A stretch of 64,000 nt of DNA from Candidatus Effluviviaceae Genus I sp. (GCA_016867725.1 VGIX01000003.1:46580-110579); one strand, 5' to 3'; positions 46,036 to 54,487 are shown, counted from the first letter of the stretch. Numbers and translations: made by a program. Notes: generated by a model from the sequence alone, not told the origin.

Positions 46036-46112
46036 TGGTGGGCGATACTGGACTCGAACCAGTGACCTCTTGCATGTCAAGCAAGCACTCTAACCAACTG
46101 AGCTAATCGCCC
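46036..46112 (-). tRNA. tRNA-Val (anticodon GAC), CCA encoded
   Basis: Minus-strand 77-mer: acceptor GGGCGAT/ATCGCCC, D-arm GCTC...GAGT, anticodon arm CTTGC-TTGACAT-GCAAG (anticodon GAC, codon GUC), T-loop GGTTCGAGTCC, discriminator A and encoded CCA. A strong promoter lies 44 bases upstream. It may be co-transcribed with the infC operon, since no terminator is seen between them. Confidence 0.95.
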
Positions 46113-46155
46113 TCGCAGCCGGGCGCCCTCTCGGGCCGCTCGACGGCGCTCCAAG

Positions 46156-46184
46156 AAGATACGTGAGCGCGGGCCGGGTGTCAA
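46156..46184 (-). promoter_or_regulatory. Sigma-70-type promoter for tRNA-Val (and possibly the infC operon)
   Basis: Minus strand TTGACA (46184-46179) and TATCTT (46161-46156), spacer 17. The start is predicted near 46149, 37 bases before the tRNA 5' end. Confidence 0.75.
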
Positions 46185-46209
46185 GCGGCAAAAGCCCCTG
46201 CCCAAGGCC

Positions 46210-47622
46210 TCATCTCCGGAACGCCACGAGCCGGACCTCGGTCATCTCCTCGACGGCGAACCGGGGACCTTCCCGGCCAAGGCCGCTGTCCTTGACGCCG
46301 CCGTAGGGCATGTGGTCGGCGCGGTACGACGGAACGTCGTTGACCATGACGCCGCCGCATTCGATCTCGGTCGCCGCGCGCAGCGCCTCGCCGAGGTCGT
46401 CCGTGAAGATCCCGGCCTGAAGGCCGTAGCGCGACCTGTTCACGGACGCGATGGCCTCGTCGAGCGCCCGGTACGGCCGGACCACCATCACCGGCGCGAA
46501 CGCCTCGTCCCTCCAAACAGCCGCCCGTTCGGGAACGCCCGTGAGCACGGCCGGCGTGACGAACGCGCCCGAGCGCTCGCCGCCGACCACGACGCTGCCG
46601 CCCATCGCGACCGCGTCCGCGATCCGCTCCGCGGCCCGCCGCGCCTGCGTTTCGTCGATCATCGGCCCGACGTCGGTGTCCTCGAGGAGCTGGTCGCCGA
46701 CACGCAGTCGCGACGCGCCGGCCGCGGCGGCGTCAACGAAGCGCCCGATGACGGACTCGTGCGCCAGCACGCGCTGGACGGAGATGCAGACCTGACCGGC
46801 CACCGCGTACGCGCCTCGGACGCACCGCTCGGCCGCGTCCTCGACGTCGCAGCGCTCCGTCACGATGACGGCCGAGTTCGAGCCGAGCTCCATCGCGAGC
46901 CTCTTGAGGCCCGCGCGCGCCCCGATGGCCGCGCCCACCTCGGCGCTCCCGGTGAAGGTGATCATGCGGGGGGCCGCGTGCGCGACGAGCGCGTCACCGA
47001 CCGCAGGGCCGGACCCGGTCAGCACGGAGAGCGCCTCGCCCGGGAGCCCGGCCTCGTAAAGGATCGAACCGAGCCGGAGGTCCGCAAGCGGCGTCGCCGT
47101 CGCTGGCTTGAGCACGACAGCGTTCCCGGCGGCGATGGCCGGCGCCACCTTGTGCGCCGCGAGATTGAGCGGGAAGTTGAACGGCGTGATGGCGGCGACG
47201 ACGCCGATCGGCATCCGCATCCAGAAGCCGAGGCGATCGCGCCCGGCCGGAACGGCGTCGAACGGCACGACCTCGCCGGACAGACGCCGCGCTTCGGCCG
47301 CGGACAGCGCGAAGGTCGACGCCGCCCGCGCGACCTCGAGTCTGGCCTCGCGGATGGTCTTCCCGACCTCCGACGCCAGCAGGCCGGCCAGCTCCTCGGA
47401 GCGCTCCGCGATGGCGGCCGACGCCCGCTCCAGCACGAGGGCGCGGTCGTGGCGGGTCATCGCGGCCATCGCCCGGGCGCCGCGCGCGGCCGCCGCCAGC
47501 GCCTCTTCCAGCTCGGCCTGGGTCGCTTCGGGCACCGTGTCGATCACGGACCCGTCGCGCGGGTTCTGCACGCTGATCGCCCGGCCGACCCCTGCCTCGC
47601 GCCCGGCAATGAGCATCTTCAT
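46210..47622 (-). CDS. NAD(P)-dependent aldehyde dehydrogenase
   Basis: A 470-residue ALDH-superfamily enzyme: NADP-binding TPFNFPLNLAAHKVAPAIAAG and VLKPATATPL, ITFTGSAEVG, catalytic Glu in LAMELGSNSAV and catalytic Cys in AGQVCISVQRV. The C-ISVQR context and length are typical of lactaldehyde, succinate-semialdehyde, phosphonoacetaldehyde and non-phosphorylating glyceraldehyde-phosphate dehydrogenases; I cannot choose between them. The ATG overlaps the Clp-like stop (ATGA), linking its expression to that unusual ATPase and to cvpA. Confidence 0.85.
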   Translation of the reverse strand: MKMLIAGREAGVGRAISVQNPRDGSVIDTVPEATQAELEEALAAAARGARAMAAMTRHDRALVLERASAAIAERSEELAGLLASEVGKTIREARLEVARAASTFALSAAEARRLSGEVVPFDAVPAGRDRLGFWMRMPIGVVAAITPFNFPLNLAAHKVAPAIAAGNAVVLKPATATPLADLRLGSILYEAGLPGEALSVLTGSGPAVGDALVAHAAPRMITFTGSAEVGAAIGARAGLKRLAMELGSNSAVIVTERCDVEDAAERCVRGAYAVAGQVCISVQRVLAHESVIGRFVDAAAAGASRLRVGDQLLEDTDVGPMIDETQARRAAERIADAVAMGGSVVVGGERSGAFVTPAVLTGVPERAAVWRDEAFAPVMVVRPYRALDEAIASVNRSRYGLQAGIFTDDLGEALRAATEIECGGVMVNDVPSYRADHMPYGGVKDSGLGREGPRFAVEEMTEVRLVAFRR

Positions 47623-49487
47623 GCCGCCGGCCTTCCGCCTCGCTTCGCCCGCCGCCCGCCGGCGCCGCCCGGGCCGCCGGCGGCCACCTCGATGTCGCCC
47701 TCAACGACCCGCACGGTCACGTCCCGCACGGCGCCGTTCGACAACAGGAACCGCGCGAGGGGCTTGAGCACGAGGCCTTCCACGGTGCGGCCGAGGTTCC
47801 GAGCCCCGTACTCGCGACTCGCCCCTTTCTCCACAAGGAGCGAGACGGCTTCGTCGGTCACGTTCAGCGCGACGCCGCGCGCGGCAAGCCGCTCGCGCAT
47901 GTCTCCGAGGTGCAGGTGCACGATCTCCCGGAGCGCGACGTCGGACAGGGGCGAGAACAGAAGGACCTCGTCCACGCCGTCCATGAACTCCGGCGGGAAG
48001 AACTCCTCGACGGCCCGGGTCACCTGAGCGATGCGCCGCTGCTCCGCGTCCGTCTCGCCCGTCCCGAACCCGACCGTGGGCTCGTCGGGGAGCCTGGGAG
48101 CGATGTTGTCCGAATTCGAGATCATCACGATGGTCGCGTTCGAGAAGGAGACCGTGTTGCCCTGCCCGTCGACGATCGAGCCCTCGCGGCAGATCTGCAT
48201 GAGCATGAGCGCCACGTCGCGGTGCGAGCGTTCGATGGCGTCGAACACGATGACCGAGTGCGGGTGCGCCGCCGCCGCCGCCGTGAGGTCTCCGGACCGG
48301 TCCACGTCGCCGAAGCGGACGCCCGTCAACCGCGTGAGGCCGTCCTCCTCGGAGTATCGCGTCATGTTGTACGTGAGCAGCCGCGGCGGTCCGCCATAGA
48401 GCTCGTCGGCGAGCGCCCGCGCGAGCTCCGTCTTCCCCACGCCGGGCGGCCCGACGAAGAGGAACACACCGTCCGGGCGCCCCGGCTTCTCGTCGAGCCC
48501 GAGCTTCGCCACGCGGACGGTGTCGGCGAGCTTCCGGACGCAGTGATCCTGCCCCTTGATCCTCCTCATGAGGGCGCCTTCGAGGCCCAGGAGCTCGTGG
48601 TTCCCGCGCTCCGCGAGCTTCTCCGCGGGGATCCCCACCCAATCGGAGAGCGCCGCGGTCACCTCGGGCGTGCCGACGACGGGCGTCGTGCCCGGCGGCG
48701 CGGCGACCACCGCCTTCGCCGCCGCCTCATCGAGAAGATCGAGCGCCTTCCCCGGCAGGACGCGCTCCTGAACGTAGTGGCTCGAGAGGTCGACCGCGGC
48801 CTGGACCGCGTCCGGATCCACGGTGACGCCATGGTACTCGGACAACGACTTCACGGCCTGCCCGAGAAGCGCCACGGTCGCCTCGCGGGACGGTTCCTGC
48901 ACGTCCACGCGCGCGAGGCGCTTCTCGCACCACGGGAAGACGCCCGCGGCCTCGCGGTGAAGCTCGGGCGTCGTCGCCCCGATGAGGTACAGACCGGGCT
49001 GGCGGCATGCCAGCTCGATGACGACCGCCGCGCCGGCGAAGTCCCTCCGCCCCCCGACAAGCCCCATGAAGCTCGTGATGTCGTTCATGAACAGCACGAC
49101 GTCGTCGCGGAGCGCCGCCTCCCGGAGGGCGGCGAAGACGATGCGCTCGAAGTCGCCGGGGTTGCCGGCCGCGGCCGCGACCCTGTGGAACAGCAGCTCG
49201 ACGACCCGTCGGCCGCGCAAGTGGGCCGCGATGCGCCCGTCCGCGATCTCGCGGGCGAGCGCCAGGACGAGCGCTCTCTTCCCGACGCCGTCCGGGCCCA
49301 CGAGCAGCGCGCCGTGGCGCTCCCGCTTCCCGAGGACCTCCTTGAGCCTGTCGAGCTCGCGGCGCCAGAGGTCGCTGAGGAGCGGGTCGGGCGGCGGCGC
49401 CAGCGCGGTGAGGTCCACGCCCAGATGCTCCAGCACGGACGCGCAGGACTCCTTCGTCGGGGTCGCGTCGTCCCGGCGGGACATCAT
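47619..49487 (-). CDS. Degenerate two-domain Clp/HSP100-like ATPase
   Basis: A 622-residue ClpC/ClpB relative without the N-terminal repeat domain and without a middle coiled-coil domain. D1: Walker A GPDGVGKR (64-71), Walker B LFMNDIT (132-138, Asn-Asp for Asp-Glu) and no YRG pore loop (GNPGDFER). D2: intact Walker A GPPGVGKTELA (346-356), but Walker B VIVFDAIERSH (Ala 417 for Glu), pore loop GYVG lost (RFGDVDRSG), and the NRID arginine finger is DGVDE. A VGF triplet at 472-474 sits where ClpC/ClpA dock ClpP. It should bind ATP but hydrolyse poorly, if at all. GGAGG is upstream. Confidence 0.8.
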   Translation of the reverse strand: MMSRRDDATPTKESCASVLEHLGVDLTALAPPPDPLLSDLWRRELDRLKEVLGKRERHGALLVGPDGVGKRALVLALAREIADGRIAAHLRGRRVVELLFHRVAAAAGNPGDFERIVFAALREAALRDDVVLFMNDITSFMGLVGGRRDFAGAAVVIELACRQPGLYLIGATTPELHREAAGVFPWCEKRLARVDVQEPSREATVALLGQAVKSLSEYHGVTVDPDAVQAAVDLSSHYVQERVLPGKALDLLDEAAAKAVVAAPPGTTPVVGTPEVTAALSDWVGIPAEKLAERGNHELLGLEGALMRRIKGQDHCVRKLADTVRVAKLGLDEKPGRPDGVFLFVGPPGVGKTELARALADELYGGPPRLLTYNMTRYSEEDGLTRLTGVRFGDVDRSGDLTAAAAAHPHSVIVFDAIERSHRDVALMLMQICREGSIVDGQGNTVSFSNATIVMISNSDNIAPRLPDEPTVGFGTGETDAEQRRIAQVTRAVEEFFPPEFMDGVDEVLLFSPLSDVALREIVHLHLGDMRERLAARGVALNVTDEAVSLLVEKGASREYGARNLGRTVEGLVLKPLARFLLSNGAVRDVTVRVVEGDIEVAAGGPGGAGGRRAKRGGRPAA

Positions 49488-49518
49488 GGCTCGCCCTCCT
49501 CGCCTATGGATGGTGACC

Positions 49519-50118
49519 TCAGGCCGGCCGTGCGCCGGTCGGGCCGCGCCGGGCAGGCGGGCCGCCGAGCACGAGCGTCGACGTGCCTCGCCCGCGCTGG
49601 CGGTTCCACTCGCGGCGGAGCTCCTCCCGGGCCTCCTCGATCCTCGACTGCGCCGCGCCCGGGAACACCGACACGACGGCGTCGGTCACGGCGAGGACCT
49701 TCGGGGCGAGAACGGAGTCCGCCAGGAACCGCTCGCCGTGAACGCCCCCCATCACCGCCAGGATCAGCAGCATGCCCGACAGGAGCGAGGCCGTCAGCAG
49801 ACCGAGGAAGGCCCCCGCGAGCCTGTCGGCCCAGCCCATCTCGGCCAGGCGGACGGCCTTGGAGAGCAGCTTGCCCAGAATGGAGAAGAGCACGAGCACG
49901 ACGATGAGGACGGCCATGAAGGCGACGATCGCGCGGAGACGCTCGTCGGAGACGAATCCGAACACCCGTCGGCTCACGAACCCGTAGTTCCCGGCGGCGA
50001 TCATGACGCCGAGCACGAGCCCCGCGAGACCGAAGAGCCCCCTCACGAACCCCCGCGCGACGCCGGAGATGAGCCCCGCGATGAGGATGACCCCGATGAT
50101 GATGTCGGTGGCATTCAT
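49519..50118 (-). CDS. cvpA: CvpA-family membrane protein
   Basis: A 199-residue protein. Four TM segments begin DIIIGVILIAGLISGVARG, with the family motif of a glycine-rich first helix followed by RGFVRGLFGLAGLVLGVMIA, then VAFMAVLIVVLVLFSILGK, LAGAFLGLLTASLLSGMLLIL. The soluble C-terminal tail (EEAREELRREWNRQRG) is charged. CvpA was first tied to colicin V secretion and affects envelope stress tolerance. It starts a predicted operon cvpA-clp-aldH with its own promoter; GGGAGG is five bases before the ATG. Confidence 0.85.
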   Translation of the reverse strand: MNATDIIIGVILIAGLISGVARGFVRGLFGLAGLVLGVMIAAGNYGFVSRRVFGFVSDERLRAIVAFMAVLIVVLVLFSILGKLLSKAVRLAEMGWADRLAGAFLGLLTASLLSGMLLILAVMGGVHGERFLADSVLAPKVLAVTDAVVSVFPGAAQSRIEEAREELRREWNRQRGRGTSTLVLGGPPARRGPTGARPA

Positions 50119-50155
50119 GGTGCCTCCCGGCCGGGATGCCAGCCTACGCCGCGTG

Positions 50156-50184
50156 ACGCTAGCACCGGACCGGGGGGCTGTCAA
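50156..50184 (-). promoter_or_regulatory. Sigma-70-type promoter for cvpA-clp-aldehyde dehydrogenase
   Basis: Minus strand TTGACA (50184-50179) and TAGCGT (50161-50156) with a 17-base spacer. The start is predicted near 50149, giving a leader of about 30 bases. Confidence 0.7.
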
Positions 50185-50198
50185 GGCGGCTTGCCGCT

Positions 50199-50215
50199 CG
50201 GGCCGGCGCGGCCCG
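50199..50215 (-). terminator. Short GC hairpin after the glycosidase gene
   Basis: Seven perfect GC pairs (CGGGCCG with CGGCCCG, three-base loop) between the GHL15-like gene end and the cvpA promoter. There is no T run. Tentative 3' boundary of the glycosidase transcript. Confidence 0.35.
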
Positions 50216-50256
50216 CCGCGGCTCGGCGCAGAGCGTGGCCGGGGCGACCTACGGGG

Positions 50257-52443
50257 CTAGCGGATCACGAGGAGCTTCGCCGTGTCCGTGCGGCCCTCGG
50301 CCGTCAGCGCGCAGAAGTAGCAGCCGGACGCGACGGGGTTCCCGGCCTCGTCGTCGGCCGCCCAGCGGGCTTCGTGGAGGCCGGAAGGCAGCGGGCCGTC
50401 GGCCAGCCGCTTCACGACCCTCCCGGCGGCGTCGTGGATCGTGAGCGAGGCGCGCGCCACGTCTCCGCGACCGACGACGCCGCCGATCGAGAACCGGATC
50501 AGCGTCTCCCCCGCAGCGGGGTTCGGGGAGCAGCTCAGAAGCGCGGTGCCCGCGGAGTCGACCGGAACGCGCGAGCGAGCGAGCGCGAGCACCCGCTCGG
50601 CGCCGCCGTCGATCTCCACGAGCTCGTACTCGTAGGCCTCGCCGGGCACGGCCGACTCGTCGACCAGCCTCCCGGGGCCGTCCTGCGGGCCATCGCCGAC
50701 CGCCGCGCGCTCTCCGCGCGCTCCAGTCCGCATGATCGCAACGCGCGTGTTCTCAGAAACGGTCCACGCGAGGGTCAGCCGCCCGTCCAGTATGTCGACC
50801 GTGAAGTGAACGTGCAGGTCGCTCCCCGGCTCGGTCGACACCTCGACCGGACGGGACAGCTGCCCTTCGCAACCGCTGGAGTCGATTCCCGCAACGGCAT
50901 ACCGGTACGCCATGCCCTGCGCGGCGGAGTCGTCAACGAAGGTCGGCGTGTCCACCACGCCCACGAGAACGGGCTCGCCCGGCACGGAACCGTCGAGCCG
51001 GCTTCGGTACACGCTGTAGCGCTCCGCGCCGGGGAGGGCGTCCCATGACACCTCGGGACTGCCGCCCACCCCCCGCCCGACGACCTCAAGCACGATTGAG
51101 CTGGCAAGCATGTGCCCCCGCCCGACGACGATGGCGCCGGAGCGCGCATGGACGAGCACCTCGTGCACCGCGCCCGACCTCTCGAAGAATTGCCCGTTCC
51201 ACGACTCGCCCATGTAGTACATCCCGCCCAGGTCGGCAGCCTGGAGCGCGCCGGTCGGGTTCACGATGACGATGCCTTTGGTGAACCTGCGAAGACGCAG
51301 ATACTCGCCGTTGACCATCCCCGGCAGTGCACCGGGGCATGCCGTGACGCGTTCGACGCGTCCGACGGGCTGCCCGAGGTCCACGTCGTACAGAGGATGC
51401 CACCACATGTGGCTGTGCGCGTCCTCTCCGTCCAGCCCGTCGAACGAGAAGTACCCGTCTCCGTACACCAGGGTCGTCGCAAGACCGAACCTGAGCTGCC
51501 GCTCGTAGTTCAGATTGCCCTGGGGGCCGTTGGGTCCGGCCTCGCCGGCCCAGATCGAGTTCACGATGTTGACGGCCGGCTGGCGGTAGTTCGCGTTGTT
51601 CGACGCGTACCCGTACGTCGGGTGCATGACGTTCTCGTACCAGCCGCCGTGCATGAACGGGAAGTTCTCCCGCGTGGAGCCGTCGCACACGTCGTACAGC
51701 GTGTTGTTGCCGTTGGTGATCAGGGTGTAGTCGTCGCCGACGAGCTCGCGAAGACGGTCGGCCATCCGTCGCATCCCACTCTTCCACCAGGCGTCCAGCT
51801 CGGCCCGCGTGTCGGCAATGCCGTCGCCGTTCGCGTCGATCGGATTGGGGATGTACCCGCTCACCCAGGAGATGTCGTCCATGCAGAAGTCGAGGAAGAT
51901 CCCGTCCCACGTTCCACCCGGCCCGAGGTGCGACGCGATGTGCTCCGGCAGCCAGTCGCACAGCCTCTGCCCCTGCCCGTCGGGGGCGCACGAGGTGGTC
52001 ATGTTCATGATGCCGAACCCGAACGGCGGCGTGACGATCTCTCCGGCGGTGTCCATCAGCCACCACCCGTTCGCGTCCAGCGCGTCCCTGAGGCCGCCGA
52101 GGGCGCTCGGACATGTCCAGCCCCCGTGGTACCCGACCGGCATGTGCACGATGAGCTTGATGTCCGGGTTCAGCTGACGAAGCGTCTCGAGCTCGTCCCC
52201 GCACGACTCCCCCGTGTACGTCGTGAGGACGACGAGATCCCACCGCGCGAGCTTCTCAAGGTCGGCGCCGGCCAGTGTCGGGAAGTAGATGTTCGCCAGC
52301 CGCGGGTAGGAGACCTCGGCGCGACCGGGGCAGGCAAGGAGAACGAGCACGGCAAGAAGGAGTCCGGTCGCCCAACCCAGGCGCCTCGCCCGCCGCCTCT
52401 CCGCATCGTCCCACTCGACGAACGCCGCGCCGGCTCTTGCCAT
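50257..52443 (-). CDS. Secreted GHL15-like putative glycoside hydrolase with FlgD-like C-terminal domain
   Basis: A 728-residue secreted protein. The TM/signal segment is GWATGLLLAVLVLLACPGRA (residues 23-42). The (beta/alpha)8-type body has LVVLTTYTGESCGDELETL, LIVHMPVGYHGGW, WDGIFLDFCMDDISWV (likely acidic catalytic centre) and LITNGNNTLYD, matching hypothetical glycosyl hydrolase family 15 (GHL15). Fibronectin type III-like repeats follow (PEVSWDALPGAERYSVYRS). The end (SPNPAAGETLIRFSI; LHEARWAADD; GCYFCALTAEG) is a FlgD-like domain. ATG 52443 has GGAGG 11 bases upstream; ATG 52461 is nearly as good. Substrate unknown. Confidence 0.75.
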   Translation of the reverse strand: MARAGAAFVEWDDAERRRARRLGWATGLLLAVLVLLACPGRAEVSYPRLANIYFPTLAGADLEKLARWDLVVLTTYTGESCGDELETLRQLNPDIKLIVHMPVGYHGGWTCPSALGGLRDALDANGWWLMDTAGEIVTPPFGFGIMNMTTSCAPDGQGQRLCDWLPEHIASHLGPGGTWDGIFLDFCMDDISWVSGYIPNPIDANGDGIADTRAELDAWWKSGMRRMADRLRELVGDDYTLITNGNNTLYDVCDGSTRENFPFMHGGWYENVMHPTYGYASNNANYRQPAVNIVNSIWAGEAGPNGPQGNLNYERQLRFGLATTLVYGDGYFSFDGLDGEDAHSHMWWHPLYDVDLGQPVGRVERVTACPGALPGMVNGEYLRLRRFTKGIVIVNPTGALQAADLGGMYYMGESWNGQFFERSGAVHEVLVHARSGAIVVGRGHMLASSIVLEVVGRGVGGSPEVSWDALPGAERYSVYRSRLDGSVPGEPVLVGVVDTPTFVDDSAAQGMAYRYAVAGIDSSGCEGQLSRPVEVSTEPGSDLHVHFTVDILDGRLTLAWTVSENTRVAIMRTGARGERAAVGDGPQDGPGRLVDESAVPGEAYEYELVEIDGGAERVLALARSRVPVDSAGTALLSCSPNPAAGETLIRFSIGGVVGRGDVARASLTIHDAAGRVVKRLADGPLPSGLHEARWAADDEAGNPVASGCYFCALTAEGRTDTAKLLVIR

Positions 52444-52500
52444 GGCTGTTCGGGCCTCCATGCAACAAAGCGCTCCACGGCACATTACTTCATGCCGAGA

Positions 52501-52516
52501 TGCATACCTTGTGCCA
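52501..52516 (-). promoter_or_regulatory. Candidate sigma-54 (-24/-12) promoter for the GHL15-like gene
   Basis: Minus-strand TGGCACAAGGTATGCA matches TGGCACN5TTGCA at 14 of the key positions, with GG and GC separated by exactly ten bases. It predicts a start near 52490, about 30-47 bases before the gene. An overlapping, weaker sigma-70 reading (TTGCGC, N16, TATGCA) is possible. Confidence 0.55.
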
Positions 52517-52574
52517 TAGGAGGCGCAAATGCCATCGGGGAACGGGGACGGAACCGGAGCGTCGCGCTGCGGCG

Positions 52575-52666
52575 GTGGTGCCGGGGGCCGGAATCGAACC
52601 GGCACGGGGCCTCAAGGCCCCGACGGGTTTTAAGTCCGTCGCGTCTTCCAGCTCCGCCACCCCGGC
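52575..52666 (-). tRNA. tRNA-Leu (anticodon TAA), CCA encoded
   Basis: Minus-strand 92-mer with acceptor GCCGGGG/CCCCGGC, a long variable arm, T-loop GGTTCGATTCC, discriminator A and encoded CCA. Anticodon loop CTTAAAA gives TAA (codons UUA/UUG). The base pair below the loop is A-C, a tolerated mismatch. Third gene of a Gly-Cys-Leu operon. Confidence 0.95.
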
Positions 52667-52733
52667 GGGCCGTGGGAACAGCAGACCCGACCGGGCCGAC
52701 GTGCGGCTGCGGACGGGTCCTGGATCGGGAGAC

Positions 52734-52807
52734 TGGAGGCGGCGACCGGATTCGAACCGGTGGTGAAGGATTTGCAGTCCTCTGCCTTACCGCTTGGCTA
52801 CGCCGCC
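52734..52807 (-). tRNA. tRNA-Cys (anticodon GCA), CCA encoded
   Basis: Minus-strand 74-mer: acceptor GGCGGCG/CGCCGCC, anticodon loop CTGCAAA (GCA), T-loop GGTTCGAATCC, discriminator U (the cysteine identity element) and CCA. Confidence 0.96.
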
Positions 52808-52857
52808 CTGAGGCACGGACAGGGGCAGTCGCTTCCGATCGCCCCTGCCCCGAAGTC

Positions 52858-52932
52858 TGGAGCGGGAAACGGGGGTCGAACCCGCGACATCCACCTTGGC
52901 AAGGTGGCGCTCTACCACTGAGCTATTCCCGC
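52858..52932 (-). tRNA. tRNA-Gly (anticodon GCC), CCA encoded
   Basis: Minus-strand 75-mer: acceptor GCGGGAA/TTCCCGC, anticodon loop TTGCCAA (GCC), T-loop GGTTCGACCCC, discriminator U and CCA. First gene of the tRNA operon, about ten bases from the predicted transcription start. Confidence 0.96.
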
Positions 52933-52950
52933 GCTGTCTTTCGAGCCCCG

Positions 52951-52979
52951 AGTATAGGGGCCTCTCGCGCCTCTGTCAA
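52951..52979 (-). promoter_or_regulatory. Strong sigma-70-type promoter for the Gly-Cys-Leu tRNA operon
   Basis: Minus strand TTGACA (52979-52974) and TATACT (52956-52951), spacer 17, the best overall match in the window. The -35 box overlaps the glgA stop codon. Confidence 0.85.
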
Positions 52980-54487
52980 GCGCGAAGCTCCCCAGCCTCG
53001 GCCTTCCGCCGCGCCGCCGCGGCGTCCTCGTAGAGCCGTGCGTACCTGAGCGCCGACGCGGCCCAGCTCAGATCGAGCTGCATCCCGCGGCGCACGATGC
53101 CGGCCCACCGATCGGGCTCGCGGAACGTCCCGACCGCCCGTCGCAGCGCGGAGAGCAGCGCGTCGGCGCGATACTCCCTGAACGAGAAGCCCGTGCCCGT
53201 GTTCTTGGACGCGTCGTAGTCCGTCACGGTGTCGGCCAGCCCGCCGGTCTCCCTCACGACCGGCACCGTGCCGTACCTCAGGCTGTACATCTGGTTGAGG
53301 CCGCACGGCTCGTACCGCGAGGGCATAAGGAACATGTCCGAGCCGGCCTCGATCCAGTGCGCGAGCTCATCGTCGAAGCGCAGGTCGACCGACACCCGGC
53401 CCCGGTATTTCGCCGCCAGTCCCGTGAGGAACTCGTGGTAGGCGCGGTCGCCCGTCCCGAGCACGGCAAGCGCGAGGTCGAGCCCGATCATCTCGTCCGC
53501 GATCTCCCTGATGAGATCGAGTCCCTTCTGGTCCGCGAGCCTGGAGACGATCCCGACGACCGGGGCGCGCGAGGACACCGAAAGCCCGCAGCGCTTGGTC
53601 AGCGCCTCGCGGCAGGCCGTCTTCCCTCTCATGTCGGACACCGAGTAGTGGGCCGGGATCAGCGGGTCCGTCGCGGGGTCCCACACCGCCGTGTCCACGC
53701 CGTTCAGGATCCCGATCAGGCGCCCGCGGCTCGCCTTGTCGGCGAGAACGCCCTCGAGACCGAGGCCGAACTCGGCGGTCGTGGAGATCTCGATCGCGTA
53801 CCGTTCGCTCACCGTGTTCACGAAGTCCGCGAACTCGATGCCGAGCTTGAGGGCATTGACGCGTCCGCTGAACTCGAAGGGGCTGCCTGGCGAGCAGAGC
53901 TCGGAGCTGAACCCGAGCCGCGGAAGGAGATCCCGGTCGAACCACCCCTGGTACCCCAGGTTGTGAATGCTGAACACGACACCCGCGCGCGACAGCGCTC
54001 CCGCGTGCGGGTTCGGCCCCCTGAGGTATGCCGCGGCCAGCGCGGTGTGATGGTCGTTGAGGTGCACGACGTCGGGGGCAAGCCCCATCGCCTCGGCGAA
54101 CACGAGGAGCGCGCGGCAGAAGAACGCGTACCGCTCGACCTCGTCCGGGTAGCCGTGCCCCGTCGCCGGGTCCGTGTAGATGCCGGGGCGCCCGAAGTAC
54201 CCCTCGTGGCCGACGAAGAACACGCTGACCCGCGGCTCCCCGGGCATCGGCGCGCGGAAGAGCGACGCCCGCTCCTCGCGGTCGCCCATCGGCACGCCGA
54301 CCGGCCCCAGTCCCGCCACCGGCTGAAGCCCGAAGGCGGTCCCGTCGATGCTCGCGTACCGCGGCAGGAACACCGACACGTCGTGGCCGGCGCGCGCGAT
54401 CTCCTTCGCCAGAGCGCCCGCGACGTCCGACAGCCCGCCCACGCGCGCGAACGGAGCGACCTCGGCGGCCGCGATCAGGATCCTCAT
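52976..54487 (-). CDS. glgA: Glycogen/starch synthase (GT5)
   Basis: ADP-glucose-dependent alpha-1,4-glucan synthase of 503 residues. It starts ILIAAAEVAPFARVGGLSDV, the ADP-glucose-binding block, with Arg in place of the usual Lys of KxGGL. It has HLNDHHTALAA, FSIHNLGYQG, LNGVDTAVWDPATD and the GT-B C-domain VGIVSRLADQKGLDLI, LMPSRYEPCGLNQMYSLRYG and RETGGLADTV (E-x7-E). The ATG overlaps the galT stop. Whether the Lys-to-Arg change alters donor choice is unknown. Confidence 0.93.
   Translation of the reverse strand: MRILIAAAEVAPFARVGGLSDVAGALAKEIARAGHDVSVFLPRYASIDGTAFGLQPVAGLGPVGVPMGDREERASLFRAPMPGEPRVSVFFVGHEGYFGRPGIYTDPATGHGYPDEVERYAFFCRALLVFAEAMGLAPDVVHLNDHHTALAAAYLRGPNPHAGALSRAGVVFSIHNLGYQGWFDRDLLPRLGFSSELCSPGSPFEFSGRVNALKLGIEFADFVNTVSERYAIEISTTAEFGLGLEGVLADKASRGRLIGILNGVDTAVWDPATDPLIPAHYSVSDMRGKTACREALTKRCGLSVSSRAPVVGIVSRLADQKGLDLIREIADEMIGLDLALAVLGTGDRAYHEFLTGLAAKYRGRVSVDLRFDDELAHWIEAGSDMFLMPSRYEPCGLNQMYSLRYGTVPVVRETGGLADTVTDYDASKNTGTGFSFREYRADALLSALRRAVGTFREPDRWAGIVRRGMQLDLSWAASALRYARLYEDAAAARRKAEAGELRA

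Noticed and set aside
46040-46112. TTGACA inside tRNA-Val as a -35 box
   Set aside because: It is the anticodon loop of the tRNA and no -10 follows at the right spacing.
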